NCBI GenBank assembly: GCA_012512605.1
Contig: JAAZDX010000157.1
Coordinates: 1-23,395, forward strand
Reading direction: 5' to 3'
Length of the DNA: 23,395 nt
Source of the DNA: Bacillota bacterium
Lineage (GTDB): Bacteria; Bacillota; UBA4882; UBA10575
The position numbers were made by a program, and so were the translations under genes. The first letter of the stretch is position 1. Every line of letters begins with the position of its first letter. Shown piece by piece: positions 7,378 to 14,242 of the stretch. The notes under the pieces were generated by a model that worked only from the letters and a program-made list of their open reading frames with translations, ran no database searches and had not been told where the DNA came from.

Positions 7378-8001
7378 GTGAAAAAGGCTGTTTTTATTTA
7401 CCTTCTTGTTCTTCTATGGACAGGTGGTGCTTATTATCATTTTAAAAAACTATGTCAAAAGCGGGGTACGGCAGGGGCGATCTCCTTTGTTTACCGGATC
7501 TTACTTCGCAATTATCCGGTTACGCCAAGCCTTAACGGGTGTCAGGACCAGCAGTTAATGACGATTGCCCTGTTGGTTAAAGCTGGGGAACTGCTTAGCT
7601 TGGTCCTTTTGTTGCGCTTTTTTTGGGTGACCCGGTGGGGAGAGGTGGTTTTATTACTGCTGATTTTGGGTGCGGGGGCTTTTGCCTTTTATCATCTAGC
7701 TGCGCTCTGCAGTGGGACCGAGGAGATCAGGTGTGTCTATCCATTAACCGAGGATTACGGCGTCTATGAGATTGTCCTCGGGCTTTCCGGTCCCGTTCGG
7801 GAGTGGGTTGGAACGACCCTGGCCGAACTGGATCTGCGGCGCAAGGAATTGTTGGTCTTGTCAATTGCCCGCGCGGAAAAGGTAATTATTTTTCCAAAAG
7901 GACCTGAAGTGCTCTTAGCCGATGACCGCTTACTAGTCTTCGGGAAAACGGCGACCTTACCGGAAGCAACTTTAGGCGGTTTCGAAACAGAAGAGGAGTA
8001 G
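7378..8001 (+). CDS. Membrane protein with C-terminal TrkA-C (RCK_C)-like domain
   Basis: A 207-residue protein. Hydrophobic segments lie near 3-18, 60-80 and 88-108. The cytosolic C-terminus (about 128-200) looks like an RCK_C/TrkA-C regulatory module: an LAELDLRRKELLVLSI strand-helix, then VIIFPKGPEVLLADDRLLVFG, closely following the usual pattern of that fold, which binds small ligands in ion transporters. No pore or transport domain is present, so the substrate is unknown. The start is GTG at 7378 behind a G-rich ribosome binding site (7365-7372). The frame is open to 7312, but the added residues are not hydrophobic or family-like. It precedes mtrB by 22 nt and is probably co-transcribed with it. 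Confidence 0.65.
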   Translation: MKKAVFIYLLVLLWTGGAYYHFKKLCQKRGTAGAISFVYRILLRNYPVTPSLNGCQDQQLMTIALLVKAGELLSLVLLLRFFWVTRWGEVVLLLLILGAGAFAFYHLAALCSGTEEIRCVYPLTEDYGVYEIVLGLSGPVREWVGTTLAELDLRRKELLVLSIARAEKVIIFPKGPEVLLADDRLLVFGKTATLPEATLGGFETEEE

Positions 8002-8023
8002 TTTGCAAAGGGAGGATTGGGTT

Positions 8024-8263
8024 ATGGAAACAGATCTGACCAGAGGAGAAGTGTTAGGGGATTTTATTATGGTCAAAGCCTTGGAAGACGGGGTAACGAT
8101 TATCGGACTAACCCGGGGCAAAGAGACTAGGTTTCACCATACGGAAAAATTGGACCAGGGTGAAGTGATGATCTTCCAATTTACTCAGCATACATCGGCA
8201 ATTAAGATCCGGGGTAAAGCAGAAATTTTCACGAAACACGGCCAGATGGTGGCGGGACGCTAG
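8024..8263 (+). CDS. mtrB: Tryptophan RNA-binding attenuation protein (TRAP)
   Basis: A 79-residue protein nearly collinear with B. subtilis MtrB: VKALEDGVTIIGLTRG (17-32), FHHTEKLDQGEV (37-48), QFTQHTSAIKIRG (52-64). In B. subtilis, TRAP forms an 11-subunit ring that, when loaded with tryptophan, binds RNAs carrying about 9-11 spaced GAG/UAG triplets, causing attenuation or blocking translation of trp genes. The RNA-contacting Lys-Lys-Arg triad (Lys37, Lys56, Arg58 in B. subtilis) is conserved as Lys42, Lys61 and Arg63, and the Thr/His/Ser residues around the tryptophan pocket are present. ATG at 8024 is preferred, with GGGAGGA at 8010-8016; TTG at 8003 is in frame but unlikely. There is no folE or trp gene beside it, unlike the Bacillus mtrAB arrangement. 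Confidence 0.95.
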   Translation: METDLTRGEVLGDFIMVKALEDGVTIIGLTRGKETRFHHTEKLDQGEVMIFQFTQHTSAIKIRGKAEIFTKHGQMVAGR

Positions 8264-8347
8264 GGCATTCCTCCCGGTGGGCCTTTGGCATAAACCAGTT
8301 TCGGACAAAAAAAACCAGTGGTGGAGATTCCCTCTTCCGGGTGGTTT

Positions 8348-8355
8348 CATATAAT
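8348..8355 (+). promoter_or_regulatory. Possible promoter -10 of tiny hydrophobic gene 1
   Basis: CATATAAT includes a perfect TATAAT (8350-8355), 31 nt before the ATG. No good -35 TTGACA-like hexamer is present at 16-18 nt, so a sporulation sigma factor or an activator may be needed. Confidence 0.35.
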
Positions 8356-8386
8356 GATAGTAAACAAGATTAGGGGAGGAGTAGAC

Positions 8387-8482
8387 ATGACCACTGGTTC
8401 TTACGGAAAAACCGATAGTTACATGCCTTTTTTAATTTTCTTGATCCTCATTTTACTTATTTTGGGTAGTGTTGGCTACTAG
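8387..8482 (+). CDS. Tiny hydrophobic protein, YjcZ-like (copy 1)
   Basis: A 31-residue protein: a short polar N-terminus (MTTGSYGKTDSY) then one membrane helix, MPFLIFLILILLILG, and SVGY at the end. GGGGAGGAG lies 6-8 nt upstream of the ATG. It resembles in size and layout the YjcZ-type and similar tiny hydrophobic proteins that are abundant in spore-forming Firmicutes and often spore-associated. A -10-like element CATATAAT (8348-8355) lies upstream without a clear -35; it is close to the CATACAAT pattern of sporulation sigma-E promoters, which is suggestive only. It is followed by its own terminator and by a second copy. A type I toxin-like peptide is an alternative. Confidence 0.7.
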   Translation: MTTGSYGKTDSYMPFLIFLILILLILGSVGY

Positions 8483-8512
8483 TTTTTGATCAGCATATAG
8501 AAAAGGTAGAAT

Positions 8513-8547
8513 ACCGGGGGGAAGGCGCCTCCCCGGTCATCTTTTTC
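8513..8547 (+). terminator. Terminator after tiny hydrophobic gene 1
   Basis: ACCGGGG (8513-8519) pairs with CCCCGGT (8531-8537). The inner AGGCGCCT palindrome may extend the stem. Five T follow at 8542-8546. Confidence 0.8.
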
Positions 8548-8598
8548 CTTATAGTTACGGTGGGAGGATAAAACCTACACAACGGGAGGAGGTCCAGG

Positions 8599-8682
8599 AT
8601 GAATCTGAAGTTTGCCGGTTCGAACATCTCTCCTTTCATTCTTTTCTTAATATTAATCCTATTGATCTTGGGTTTTGCCTAA
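8599..8682 (+). CDS. Tiny hydrophobic protein, YjcZ-like (copy 2)
   Basis: A 27-residue protein (MNLKFAGSNIS then PFILFLILILLILGFA) with GGGAGGAGG at 8584-8592, 6 nt from the ATG. Its membrane helix shares the core FLILILLILG with the 31-residue protein 116 nt upstream, so the two are probably tandem paralogues with diverged N-termini. It is bracketed by terminators on both sides, so it is likely transcribed alone from a promoter within 8548-8580, where no clear consensus is visible. Function unknown; spore-envelope association is inferred from similar proteins. Confidence 0.7.
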   Translation: MNLKFAGSNISPFILFLILILLILGFA

Positions 8683-8720
8683 AGAGCGCCCACGGGCGAC
8701 ATATAGTTCACGAAGGGAAT

Positions 8721-8745
8721 AACCAGGGAAGCTCCCTGGTTTTTT
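8721..8745 (+). terminator. Terminator after tiny hydrophobic gene 2
   Basis: AACCAGGGA (8721-8729), loop AGC, TCCCTGGTT (8733-8741) and a run of T. A perfect 9-bp intrinsic terminator. Confidence 0.92.
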
Positions 8746-8827
8746 ATTTCTCAGTTTAAACCGTTGGGTAAAGCCAAAATAGAGAAAGAAGATTATTGGG
8801 ATGCTAATTAGGAAAGGTGCGAATAAG

Positions 8828-9256
8828 ATGAGAATTAATAAGCCTCTCCTTTTAATCTTGTATCAGTTACCTGGTTTACCCTTAGCCGAGGGATACACCC
8901 GGCTCATGAAGCATCTTGGCTTTACCAATTTGACGGCGCTGGAAGCCCTAAGTTTGATGTGGATAACCAAACCTAGCTGGGTATTGGGGATTCTCGCCTT
9001 TTTGGGAGTAAGTGCTTGGGAGAGTTTGCTTGTCTATTATAGCACAAAACTCTGGGGGTCCGATTATTTACCCCTCAAAGGGATGCTGGTTCTGATGACT
9101 TGCCAAGCCCTGATCTTTAGTATTTACGGGATCCTTGGTGGCCAGCATGATTTGGTCCAAAGTGTTAGTGGCAACTATGTACATGCCTCTGCGGCTGCAT
9201 TTGGCGGCTTAATTATCGGCTATACTCTGGAAAAGTTCATCATAAAGAAACAATAA
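8828..9256 (+). CDS. Small integral membrane protein, unknown function
   Basis: A 142-residue protein with four likely membrane spans (about 5-20, 52-70, 83-104 and 120-138) and a short basic tail (EKFIIKKQ). I do not recognise the family. ATG at 8828 is chosen because GGAAAGG (8811-8817) sits 10 nt upstream and the N-terminus then runs straight into the first helix; ATG at 8801 is in frame, nine codons longer, with a poorer site. It ends 6 nt before the yyaL-type gene, so the two are almost certainly co-transcribed. Confidence 0.75.
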   Translation: MRINKPLLLILYQLPGLPLAEGYTRLMKHLGFTNLTALEALSLMWITKPSWVLGILAFLGVSAWESLLVYYSTKLWGSDYLPLKGMLVLMTCQALIFSIYGILGGQHDLVQSVSGNYVHASAAAFGGLIIGYTLEKFIIKKQ

Positions 9257-9262
9257 GGAAGG

Positions 9263-11356
9263 ATGGTTCCGATAACCAATAAGATACTGAATCGATTAGC
9301 AAAGGAAAAATCACCCTACCTACAACAACATGCGGCAAACCCCGTTGACTGGTATCCCTGGGGTGATGAAGCTTTTGCCGCGGCCAAGGCGGCGGACAAG
9401 CCAATTTTGCTCAGTATTGGTTACTCGACTTGTCACTGGTGTCATGTGATGGAACGGGAATCCTTTTCCGATCCGGAGGTGGCCGCAGCGGTCAATGAAA
9501 CCTTTATCGCGGTTAAAGTCGACCGCGAGGAACGCCCCGACCTCGATGGGATCTACATGACAGTCTGCCAAGCCATGACGGGGAGTGGAGGCTGGCCTTT
9601 AACCATTATTATGACCCACGAAAAGATCCCCTTTTTTGCCGGAACCTACTTTCCGAAAAAAAGTAGTTTCGGCCGGATCGGCCTGTTAGAGTTGACGGAG
9701 AAGATTAGAAAGCTTTGGACGACCCGGCGAGAAGAACTACTAGCAGTTGCCACTCATAACTTAGCTGTTTTAAAGGAGACGGAGGTAAAGCGTACTGGTG
9801 TAGAATTACAACCGGATATCCTTGACCGGGGTTTTTCCCAATTGGCCGAGGCCTATGATGGAAGACACGGCGGTTTTGGTTTTGCCCCAAAATTTCCCAC
9901 CCCCCATCATCTCCTTTTTCTCCTCCGGTATTGGCAGCGTACCGGGGAAAAGCAGGCCTTAGCCATGGTTGAACACACCTTGACCGCGATGCGTAATGGG
10001 GGGATCTACGATCATCTCGGCTTTGGCTTTCATCGTTACTCCACGGATGAACGGTGGTTTGCCCCCCACTTTGAAAAGATGCTCTACGATCAAGCAATGC
10101 TCCTTTTGGCGTATTTAGAAGCATATCAGGTCACTGGAAACAATTATTTCCGACAGACAGCCGAAGAGATGTATACCTACCTCACGACGGTGATGCGTGA
10201 TGACAGCGGTGGGTTTTATAGTGCGGAAGACGCCGACAGTGAGGGGGTGGAGGGAAAGTATTATTTGTGGTCGTGGCCGGAAGTAGCCCAGTTGCTAAAT
10301 CCGGAGGAGGCGCAGCTGGTCACCGCCTATTTTAACTTGGTAAAAGACGGAAACTTTCGTGGCTTAGAGCTACCGGATGGAGCTAATATTCTTTACGTTA
10401 CCGCGGAGCTTTCCACGGTAGCCCAGCGCTTAGGGGTTAACCCGGCGCAAGCGGAGGAGCTTCTCGCCTCCGCCAAAGCAAAACTCTTGGCTTACCGTCA
10501 GCAGCGCGTTCCCCCCTTTAAGGATGAGAAAATTCTTACCGACTGGAACGGGTTGCTCTTGGCGGCCCTAGCCAAGGGTGGACAGGTCCTCCAAGCCAAA
10601 GAATGGGTCCAAACGGCAGAGGAGACGGCACGTTTTCTCCTATCGGAGATGCGGACGCCCGACGGGGGATTGTGGCATCGTTATTACCGGGGAGAAGCAG
10701 GGATCCACGGTTTTCTTGAGGATTATGCCTTTTTAATCTGGGGTTTATTAGAGCTTTACGCGGCGACCTTTGAAACCAGATATTTAACGGAGGCTTTGGC
10801 GTTAAATACTTTTCTTGAGCGAAATTTTCTTGATCAAGCCCAAGGCGGCTATTTTCAGACGGCTGTCAATGCGGAGAAGGTTCTGGTACGCCAGAAAGAG
10901 TTGTACGATGGGGCTGTTCCTTCCGGTAACTCGGTGATGCTGCTTAACTTGCTGAAACTGGCTCGGATCACCGGCGATCCTTCTTTGCAGCAAGAAGCGG
11001 AAAGAAGCAGTGTGTTCTTTGGCGACCGGGTTGAACAGATACCGGTAAATTACACACAGTTCCTTTCCGCTTTAGATTTTGCTTTTGGTCCCGGACGGGA
11101 GATCGTGATTGTCGGGCAAAGGGGCGAAGAAATGACCGAAAGGATGTTGGCCTTACTACAAACTAGCTACAATCCGCGGACCATTGGGCTCTTCCGTCCG
11201 GCGGCGGAAGAAAAGCCAGTCCTGACCCGTCTGGTCCCTTTTACCAAAGAACTGACGGCGCTGGCGGGAAAGACCACGGCTTATGTTTGTCAGAATTACC
11301 AGTGCAGCGCACCTACGAACGATTGGGATCGTTTTCAGCAGATGGTTCAATGGTAG
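9263..11356 (+). CDS. YyaL-type DUF255 (thioredoxin-fold) protein
   Basis: A 697-residue protein of the spermatogenesis-associated protein 20/YyaL family. The N-terminal thioredoxin-like domain (about 8-170) carries the family opener NRLAKEKSPYLQQHA, the dithiol CHWCHVMERESF (CxxC), VDREERPDLD and GGWPLTI. The rest (about 185-690) looks like the helical (alpha/alpha)6-barrel region, with HFEKMLYDQAMLL and DWNGLLLAALA. Length matches B. subtilis YyaL (about 690). Biochemical role is unsettled. The ribosome binding site AAGGAAGG (9255-9262) directly abuts ATG 9263, an unusually tight spacing; no better conventional start exists before NRLAKEK. The last 44 nt overlap the end of the convergent TPR gene. 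Confidence 0.93.
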   Translation: MVPITNKILNRLAKEKSPYLQQHAANPVDWYPWGDEAFAAAKAADKPILLSIGYSTCHWCHVMERESFSDPEVAAAVNETFIAVKVDREERPDLDGIYMTVCQAMTGSGGWPLTIIMTHEKIPFFAGTYFPKKSSFGRIGLLELTEKIRKLWTTRREELLAVATHNLAVLKETEVKRTGVELQPDILDRGFSQLAEAYDGRHGGFGFAPKFPTPHHLLFLLRYWQRTGEKQALAMVEHTLTAMRNGGIYDHLGFGFHRYSTDERWFAPHFEKMLYDQAMLLLAYLEAYQVTGNNYFRQTAEEMYTYLTTVMRDDSGGFYSAEDADSEGVEGKYYLWSWPEVAQLLNPEEAQLVTAYFNLVKDGNFRGLELPDGANILYVTAELSTVAQRLGVNPAQAEELLASAKAKLLAYRQQRVPPFKDEKILTDWNGLLLAALAKGGQVLQAKEWVQTAEETARFLLSEMRTPDGGLWHRYYRGEAGIHGFLEDYAFLIWGLLELYAATFETRYLTEALALNTFLERNFLDQAQGGYFQTAVNAEKVLVRQKELYDGAVPSGNSVMLLNLLKLARITGDPSLQQEAERSSVFFGDRVEQIPVNYTQFLSALDFAFGPGREIVIVGQRGEEMTERMLALLQTSYNPRTIGLFRPAAEEKPVLTRLVPFTKELTALAGKTTAYVCQNYQCSAPTNDWDRFQQMVQW

Positions 11357-12203
11357 AATTTACCAAGTATTCTCCGTTGCCGGACTGGCGTAGAAGGTTA
11401 GCCTGGGCAAGCCAGTTTTGGGCTTCCTCCGGCGGGACATCGGAGAGTTCCGGATCGGAGGTGATTCTTTCGACGGCGGTGGCTAGATGATCACAGGCTT
11501 GGTCGACAAGGCCGAGCTTGAGTTCACAACGGCCTAGCCAGTAGTAGGTTTCCACCGGCCAGGATAAGTGTTTGAGACACCACTCGTAATTATCTTTTGC
11601 GGTGGCGTAATCTCCCCGTTCAAAATGGATTTTTGCCATTAAAAGGACCGGGTCAGGATCGTTTAGGTTGGAAGTCCGGGCTTTCTCGGCGGCCTGGAGT
11701 GCGTCTTGCCAATGGCCCGCTTTATAATTGGTGTATGCCAGGTTATAATAGACTCTCCCGTCCGCATAACCCTCTTGCAAGAGCTGATTGATGATGGGTA
11801 GCGCCTGATCATAATTGCCCAGCTCACGGTGGCAAACGGCCCAGATATTTCTGATCTTTGGCGTCAGGCGTTTGCCCGCTTTTTGGTTCGCCGTTTCTAA
11901 CAGGGTAATTGCTTCTGCCCAGTTTCCTTTGGGCGCCGTAAACAACGCTAAATTAATATAGGGGTTCGGGCTTGCTGGGTGGGAAGCGACGGCTTTTCGC
12001 AAATAAGCTTCGATCTTATCCCGATCTGTATTCAAGAGGGCGATAAAGCTCCAGAACTTACCCGGAGCGGTAAAGTAGAGGAGGAGCACCCAAAGGACAA
12101 CACCAACGCCGAAGGGAATCCAGCCGGGCCGGGTAAATAAGGCCAATATGCACCAAACAACAAGTACCCATTGGATATTTTCTTCCCATAAACGGTTACG
12201 CAT
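11313..12203 (-). CDS. Membrane-anchored tetratricopeptide-repeat protein
   Basis: A 296-residue protein with two adjacent membrane helices (about 10-25 and 29-47) followed by TPR-like helical repeats from about residue 55 to 275. Repeat signatures include INLALFTAPKGNWAEAITLL, YYNLAYTNYKAGHWQDALQA, AKIHFERGDYATAKDNYEW and YYWLGRCELKLGLVDQACD. TPRs mediate protein-protein contacts, here probably on the cytoplasmic side; no enzyme domain is present and the partner is unknown. GAGGG lies 7 nt before the ATG, and a good promoter lies about 90 nt upstream. Its 3' end overlaps the convergent yyaL-type gene by 44 nt. Confidence 0.88.
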   Translation of the reverse strand: MRNRLWEENIQWVLVVWCILALFTRPGWIPFGVGVVLWVLLLYFTAPGKFWSFIALLNTDRDKIEAYLRKAVASHPASPNPYINLALFTAPKGNWAEAITLLETANQKAGKRLTPKIRNIWAVCHRELGNYDQALPIINQLLQEGYADGRVYYNLAYTNYKAGHWQDALQAAEKARTSNLNDPDPVLLMAKIHFERGDYATAKDNYEWCLKHLSWPVETYYWLGRCELKLGLVDQACDHLATAVERITSDPELSDVPPEEAQNWLAQANLLRQSGNGEYLVNSTIEPSAENDPNRS

Positions 12204-12292
12204 TCTTATCCCTCGCTTAAACTAGTGATTTACCGAATGTCATTCCCACTTAAGGTGGCCACCAAGTTTTTAATTGGAGACCGAATAATACT

Positions 12293-12321
12293 ATTATACC
12301 GGAGAGAACCTTTTTCTTCAA
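12293..12321 (-). promoter_or_regulatory. Sigma-A promoter of the TPR gene
   Basis: On the minus strand, TTGAAG (complement of 12316-12321) and a perfect TATAAT (complement of 12293-12298) are separated by 17 bases, pointing at the TPR gene. Confidence 0.7.
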
Positions 12322-12424
12322 TTAAAGCGTAGAGCGACCGGCCTCAAATCTCTTTCGGGAAGTATGATTCCGGTAAAAAGTGGTTACACTAAAAAATCCC
12401 AAAAGAGGTACGGGGGTGTAAAGA

Positions 12425-12559
12425 ATGAGGTTGCTCTATTATTGCGACATTTTCTTCTGGTATTTGCACAAGATTACGCTGGTCGCGATCCTCGTATGGC
12501 TGGCGCGTTTATGGTGGCAAGAGATGCCGAAGGAGAAGGATGATAATCCAGAAAACTAA
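12425..12559 (+). CDS. 44-residue single-span membrane peptide
   Basis: ATG at 12425, preceded by GGGGGTG (spacing about 6), encodes MRLLYYCDIFFWYLHKITLV, a further hydrophobic stretch AILVWLARLWW, and a charged tail QEMPKEKDDNPEN. One membrane helix with a short cytosolic acidic/basic tail is likely. No family recognised. The stop codon lies inside a terminator-like hairpin, which supports a monocistronic unit. It lies between the divergent TPR gene promoter and murD. Confidence 0.5.
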   Translation: MRLLYYCDIFFWYLHKITLVAILVWLARLWWQEMPKEKDDNPEN

Positions 12560-12583
12560 AGGATTCGCACGCCTTCGGTTTTT
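12552..12583 (+). terminator. Terminator overlapping the end of the 44-residue gene
   Basis: AAAACTAAAGG (12552-12562) pairs with CCTTCGGTTTT (12572-12582), with one G-T pair and one mismatch, a 9-nt loop, and five T at 12579-12583. The TAA stop codon lies in the 5' arm. Confidence 0.5.
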
Positions 12584-12586
12584 CCC

Positions 12587-12616
12587 TTGTCAAAAATGGT
12601 TTATATATAATAAGAT
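12587..12616 (+). promoter_or_regulatory. Probable promoter region of murD
   Basis: TTGTCA (12587-12592) is followed after 18 nt by TAAGAT (12611-12616). A perfect TATAAT at 12606-12611 also lies here, but only 13 nt from that -35. A promoter in this AT-rich stretch is likely although the pairing is ambiguous. Confidence 0.45.
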
Positions 12617-12698
12617 AGAAAGTGGTTCACGCGTACCGACTACCGGGCGCGACAAAGAGTAGCCTTAATACCTTTTATCTTATGGCAGGGAGAGTAGA

Positions 12699-14141
12699 GT
12701 GATGAAGCGAGAAAAAAGGGTGGCGGTATTAGGCCTGGGCATTGAAAACCTGGCCTTAACCAATTATTTATTACAAAAGGGTGTACATGTTACGGTTTGT
12801 GACCGGCGAACACCAGAGCAACTGGGCGAACGTTATACGACCTTACACAGATTAGGGGTTGCATTCCGGCTTGGCCCGTCTTATCTGGAAGGACTAGATG
12901 ATTTTGGGGTATTATTCCGTTCACCGGGTTTACCTTTATTCCAACCGGAGTTGGTTGACGCCAAGCGCCAAGGGGTGGAGATTACCAGTGCGATGCGGCT
13001 CTTTGTTTCAGTATGCCCCTGCCCGATTATTGGGGTAACCGGCACCAAAGGGAAAGGAACCACTTCGGCGCTGATCCACCGGATGATGGTGGCCAGCCAA
13101 CGCCGTCGTGGTGCCCAATCTTACTTGGGCGGGAATATCGGGATTGCACCTTTTTCGTTCTTACCGCAACTCTCCCCGGCGGATGTGGTTGTTTTGGAAC
13201 TCTCCAGTTTTCAGTTGGAGGATATGGTCGAGAGTGTGCCGATTGCGGTCGTGACGAATATTACCGAAGATCACTTAAGCGCAGTGGATCCTGACAATCC
13301 TAACTACCATCGCTCCCGGGAAGCATATGTCCTGGCCAAGACCAATCTTTTCCGGCATCAGGATGCTTCCGGGATCACAATTCTGAATCATGACGATCCA
13401 ACCTGTCGGACCTTGCAGGAAATGGCCCCGGGAACGCTCCTTTTTTACGGAAGCGGGGCCCAGTCGCCCGGAGCCTGGTATGAGAAGGTGACGGACGACC
13501 AATACAAGGTCTTTTGGAACCTTGCTGGCGAACAGGAAGAGTTGATCACAAGTGACCGGATAAAAATCCGGGGCGAACATAACCTTTTAAATATTGCGGC
13601 AGCTGCCTTAGCAGCGGCGCAAGCGGGTGCCGACCGGGAGAGCATTGTTGATGCGATCAGTGCTTATAATGGTTTAGAACACCGTCTGGAGTACGTGGCG
13701 ACCGTTGATGGGATCCAATACTTTGATGACTCGTTTGCCACCGCACCCGAACCAACCATCGTTGCTTTACGTGCCTTTAAAGAACCGATTGTGCTGATTG
13801 CCGGGGGTGTGGATAAGGGTGCCGATTATCGGCCTTTGGCGGAGGAGATTTTGGCCAGTTCCGTTAGGGCCGTTGTCTTAATCGGGAAGATGGCACCGGT
13901 GCTTAAGGAGTTGATCATCAGGTTGGGAGCGGAAAAAGGGAAAGTTCCGTGCTTGGTGGAAGGCGGTGCCGATATGGCGACAATCATGGCGGTCACGCAA
14001 GAAATCGCAAAACCCGGCGATGTGGTTCTCCTCTCGCCCGCTTGCGCCAGTTTTGACTTGTTCAAAAACTACAAGGAGCGGGGAACTCTTTTTAAGCGAG
14101 CAGTAATGGCCTTGGCGAATAAGGAAGAAGATGCGATCTAG
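12699..14141 (+). CDS. murD: UDP-N-acetylmuramoyl-L-alanine--D-glutamate ligase (variant MurD)
   Basis: A 480-residue Mur ligase. MurD adds D-glutamate to UDP-MurNAc-L-Ala using ATP, in cytoplasmic peptidoglycan precursor synthesis. The N-domain has a Rossmann-like AVLGLGIENLALTNYLL; the ATP P-loop reads GVTGTKGKGTTS (about 114-125, where the textbook form is GTNGKTT/S); then LELSSFQLE, TNITEDHLS, HRLEYVATVDGIQYFDDSFAT, and the C-terminal LSPACASFDLFKNYKERG, which is diagnostic for MurD. P-loop and DDSFATAPE (usually NDSKATN) differ from E. coli MurD, so it belongs to a divergent MurD branch. GTG 12699 or ATG 12702 could start it; GGGAG at 12688-12692 fits both. It stands apart from any dcw-type cell-wall cluster. 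Confidence 0.88.
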   Translation: MMKREKRVAVLGLGIENLALTNYLLQKGVHVTVCDRRTPEQLGERYTTLHRLGVAFRLGPSYLEGLDDFGVLFRSPGLPLFQPELVDAKRQGVEITSAMRLFVSVCPCPIIGVTGTKGKGTTSALIHRMMVASQRRRGAQSYLGGNIGIAPFSFLPQLSPADVVVLELSSFQLEDMVESVPIAVVTNITEDHLSAVDPDNPNYHRSREAYVLAKTNLFRHQDASGITILNHDDPTCRTLQEMAPGTLLFYGSGAQSPGAWYEKVTDDQYKVFWNLAGEQEELITSDRIKIRGEHNLLNIAAAALAAAQAGADRESIVDAISAYNGLEHRLEYVATVDGIQYFDDSFATAPEPTIVALRAFKEPIVLIAGGVDKGADYRPLAEEILASSVRAVVLIGKMAPVLKELIIRLGAEKGKVPCLVEGGADMATIMAVTQEIAKPGDVVLLSPACASFDLFKNYKERGTLFKRAVMALANKEEDAI

Positions 14142-14184
14142 AGAAAGAAAGAGGAAACTGCAAGCAGATGATGAAAGAAATAAA

Positions 14185-14236
14185 GAGAGGAGTTTAGAGG
14201 AGTCGAAGAATAAGCTGAGGTGAGAGTGGTAAGGAG
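14185..14236 (+). promoter_or_regulatory. Candidate TRAP-binding triplet array before asnB
   Basis: Eight NAG triplets begin at 14185, 14190, 14195, 14200, 14206, 14212, 14217 and 14222 (GAG, GAG, TAG, GAG, AAG, AAG, GAG, GAG), each separated by 2 or 3 nt. Further downstream a GAG at 14234 lies in the ribosome binding site AAGGAGG. B. subtilis TRAP targets are 9-11 GAG/UAG (sometimes AAG/UUG) triplets with 2-3 nt spacers, and the window encodes TRAP at 8024. The purine-rich context raises the chance of coincidence, so this is a hypothesis. Confidence 0.35.
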
Positions 14237-14242
14237 GATACA

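Noticed and set aside
8264..8347. AAACCA/TGGTTT hairpin as an mtrB terminator
   Set aside because: The arms are short and the following T-run is only three bases, overlapping the next -10 region; too weak to call.
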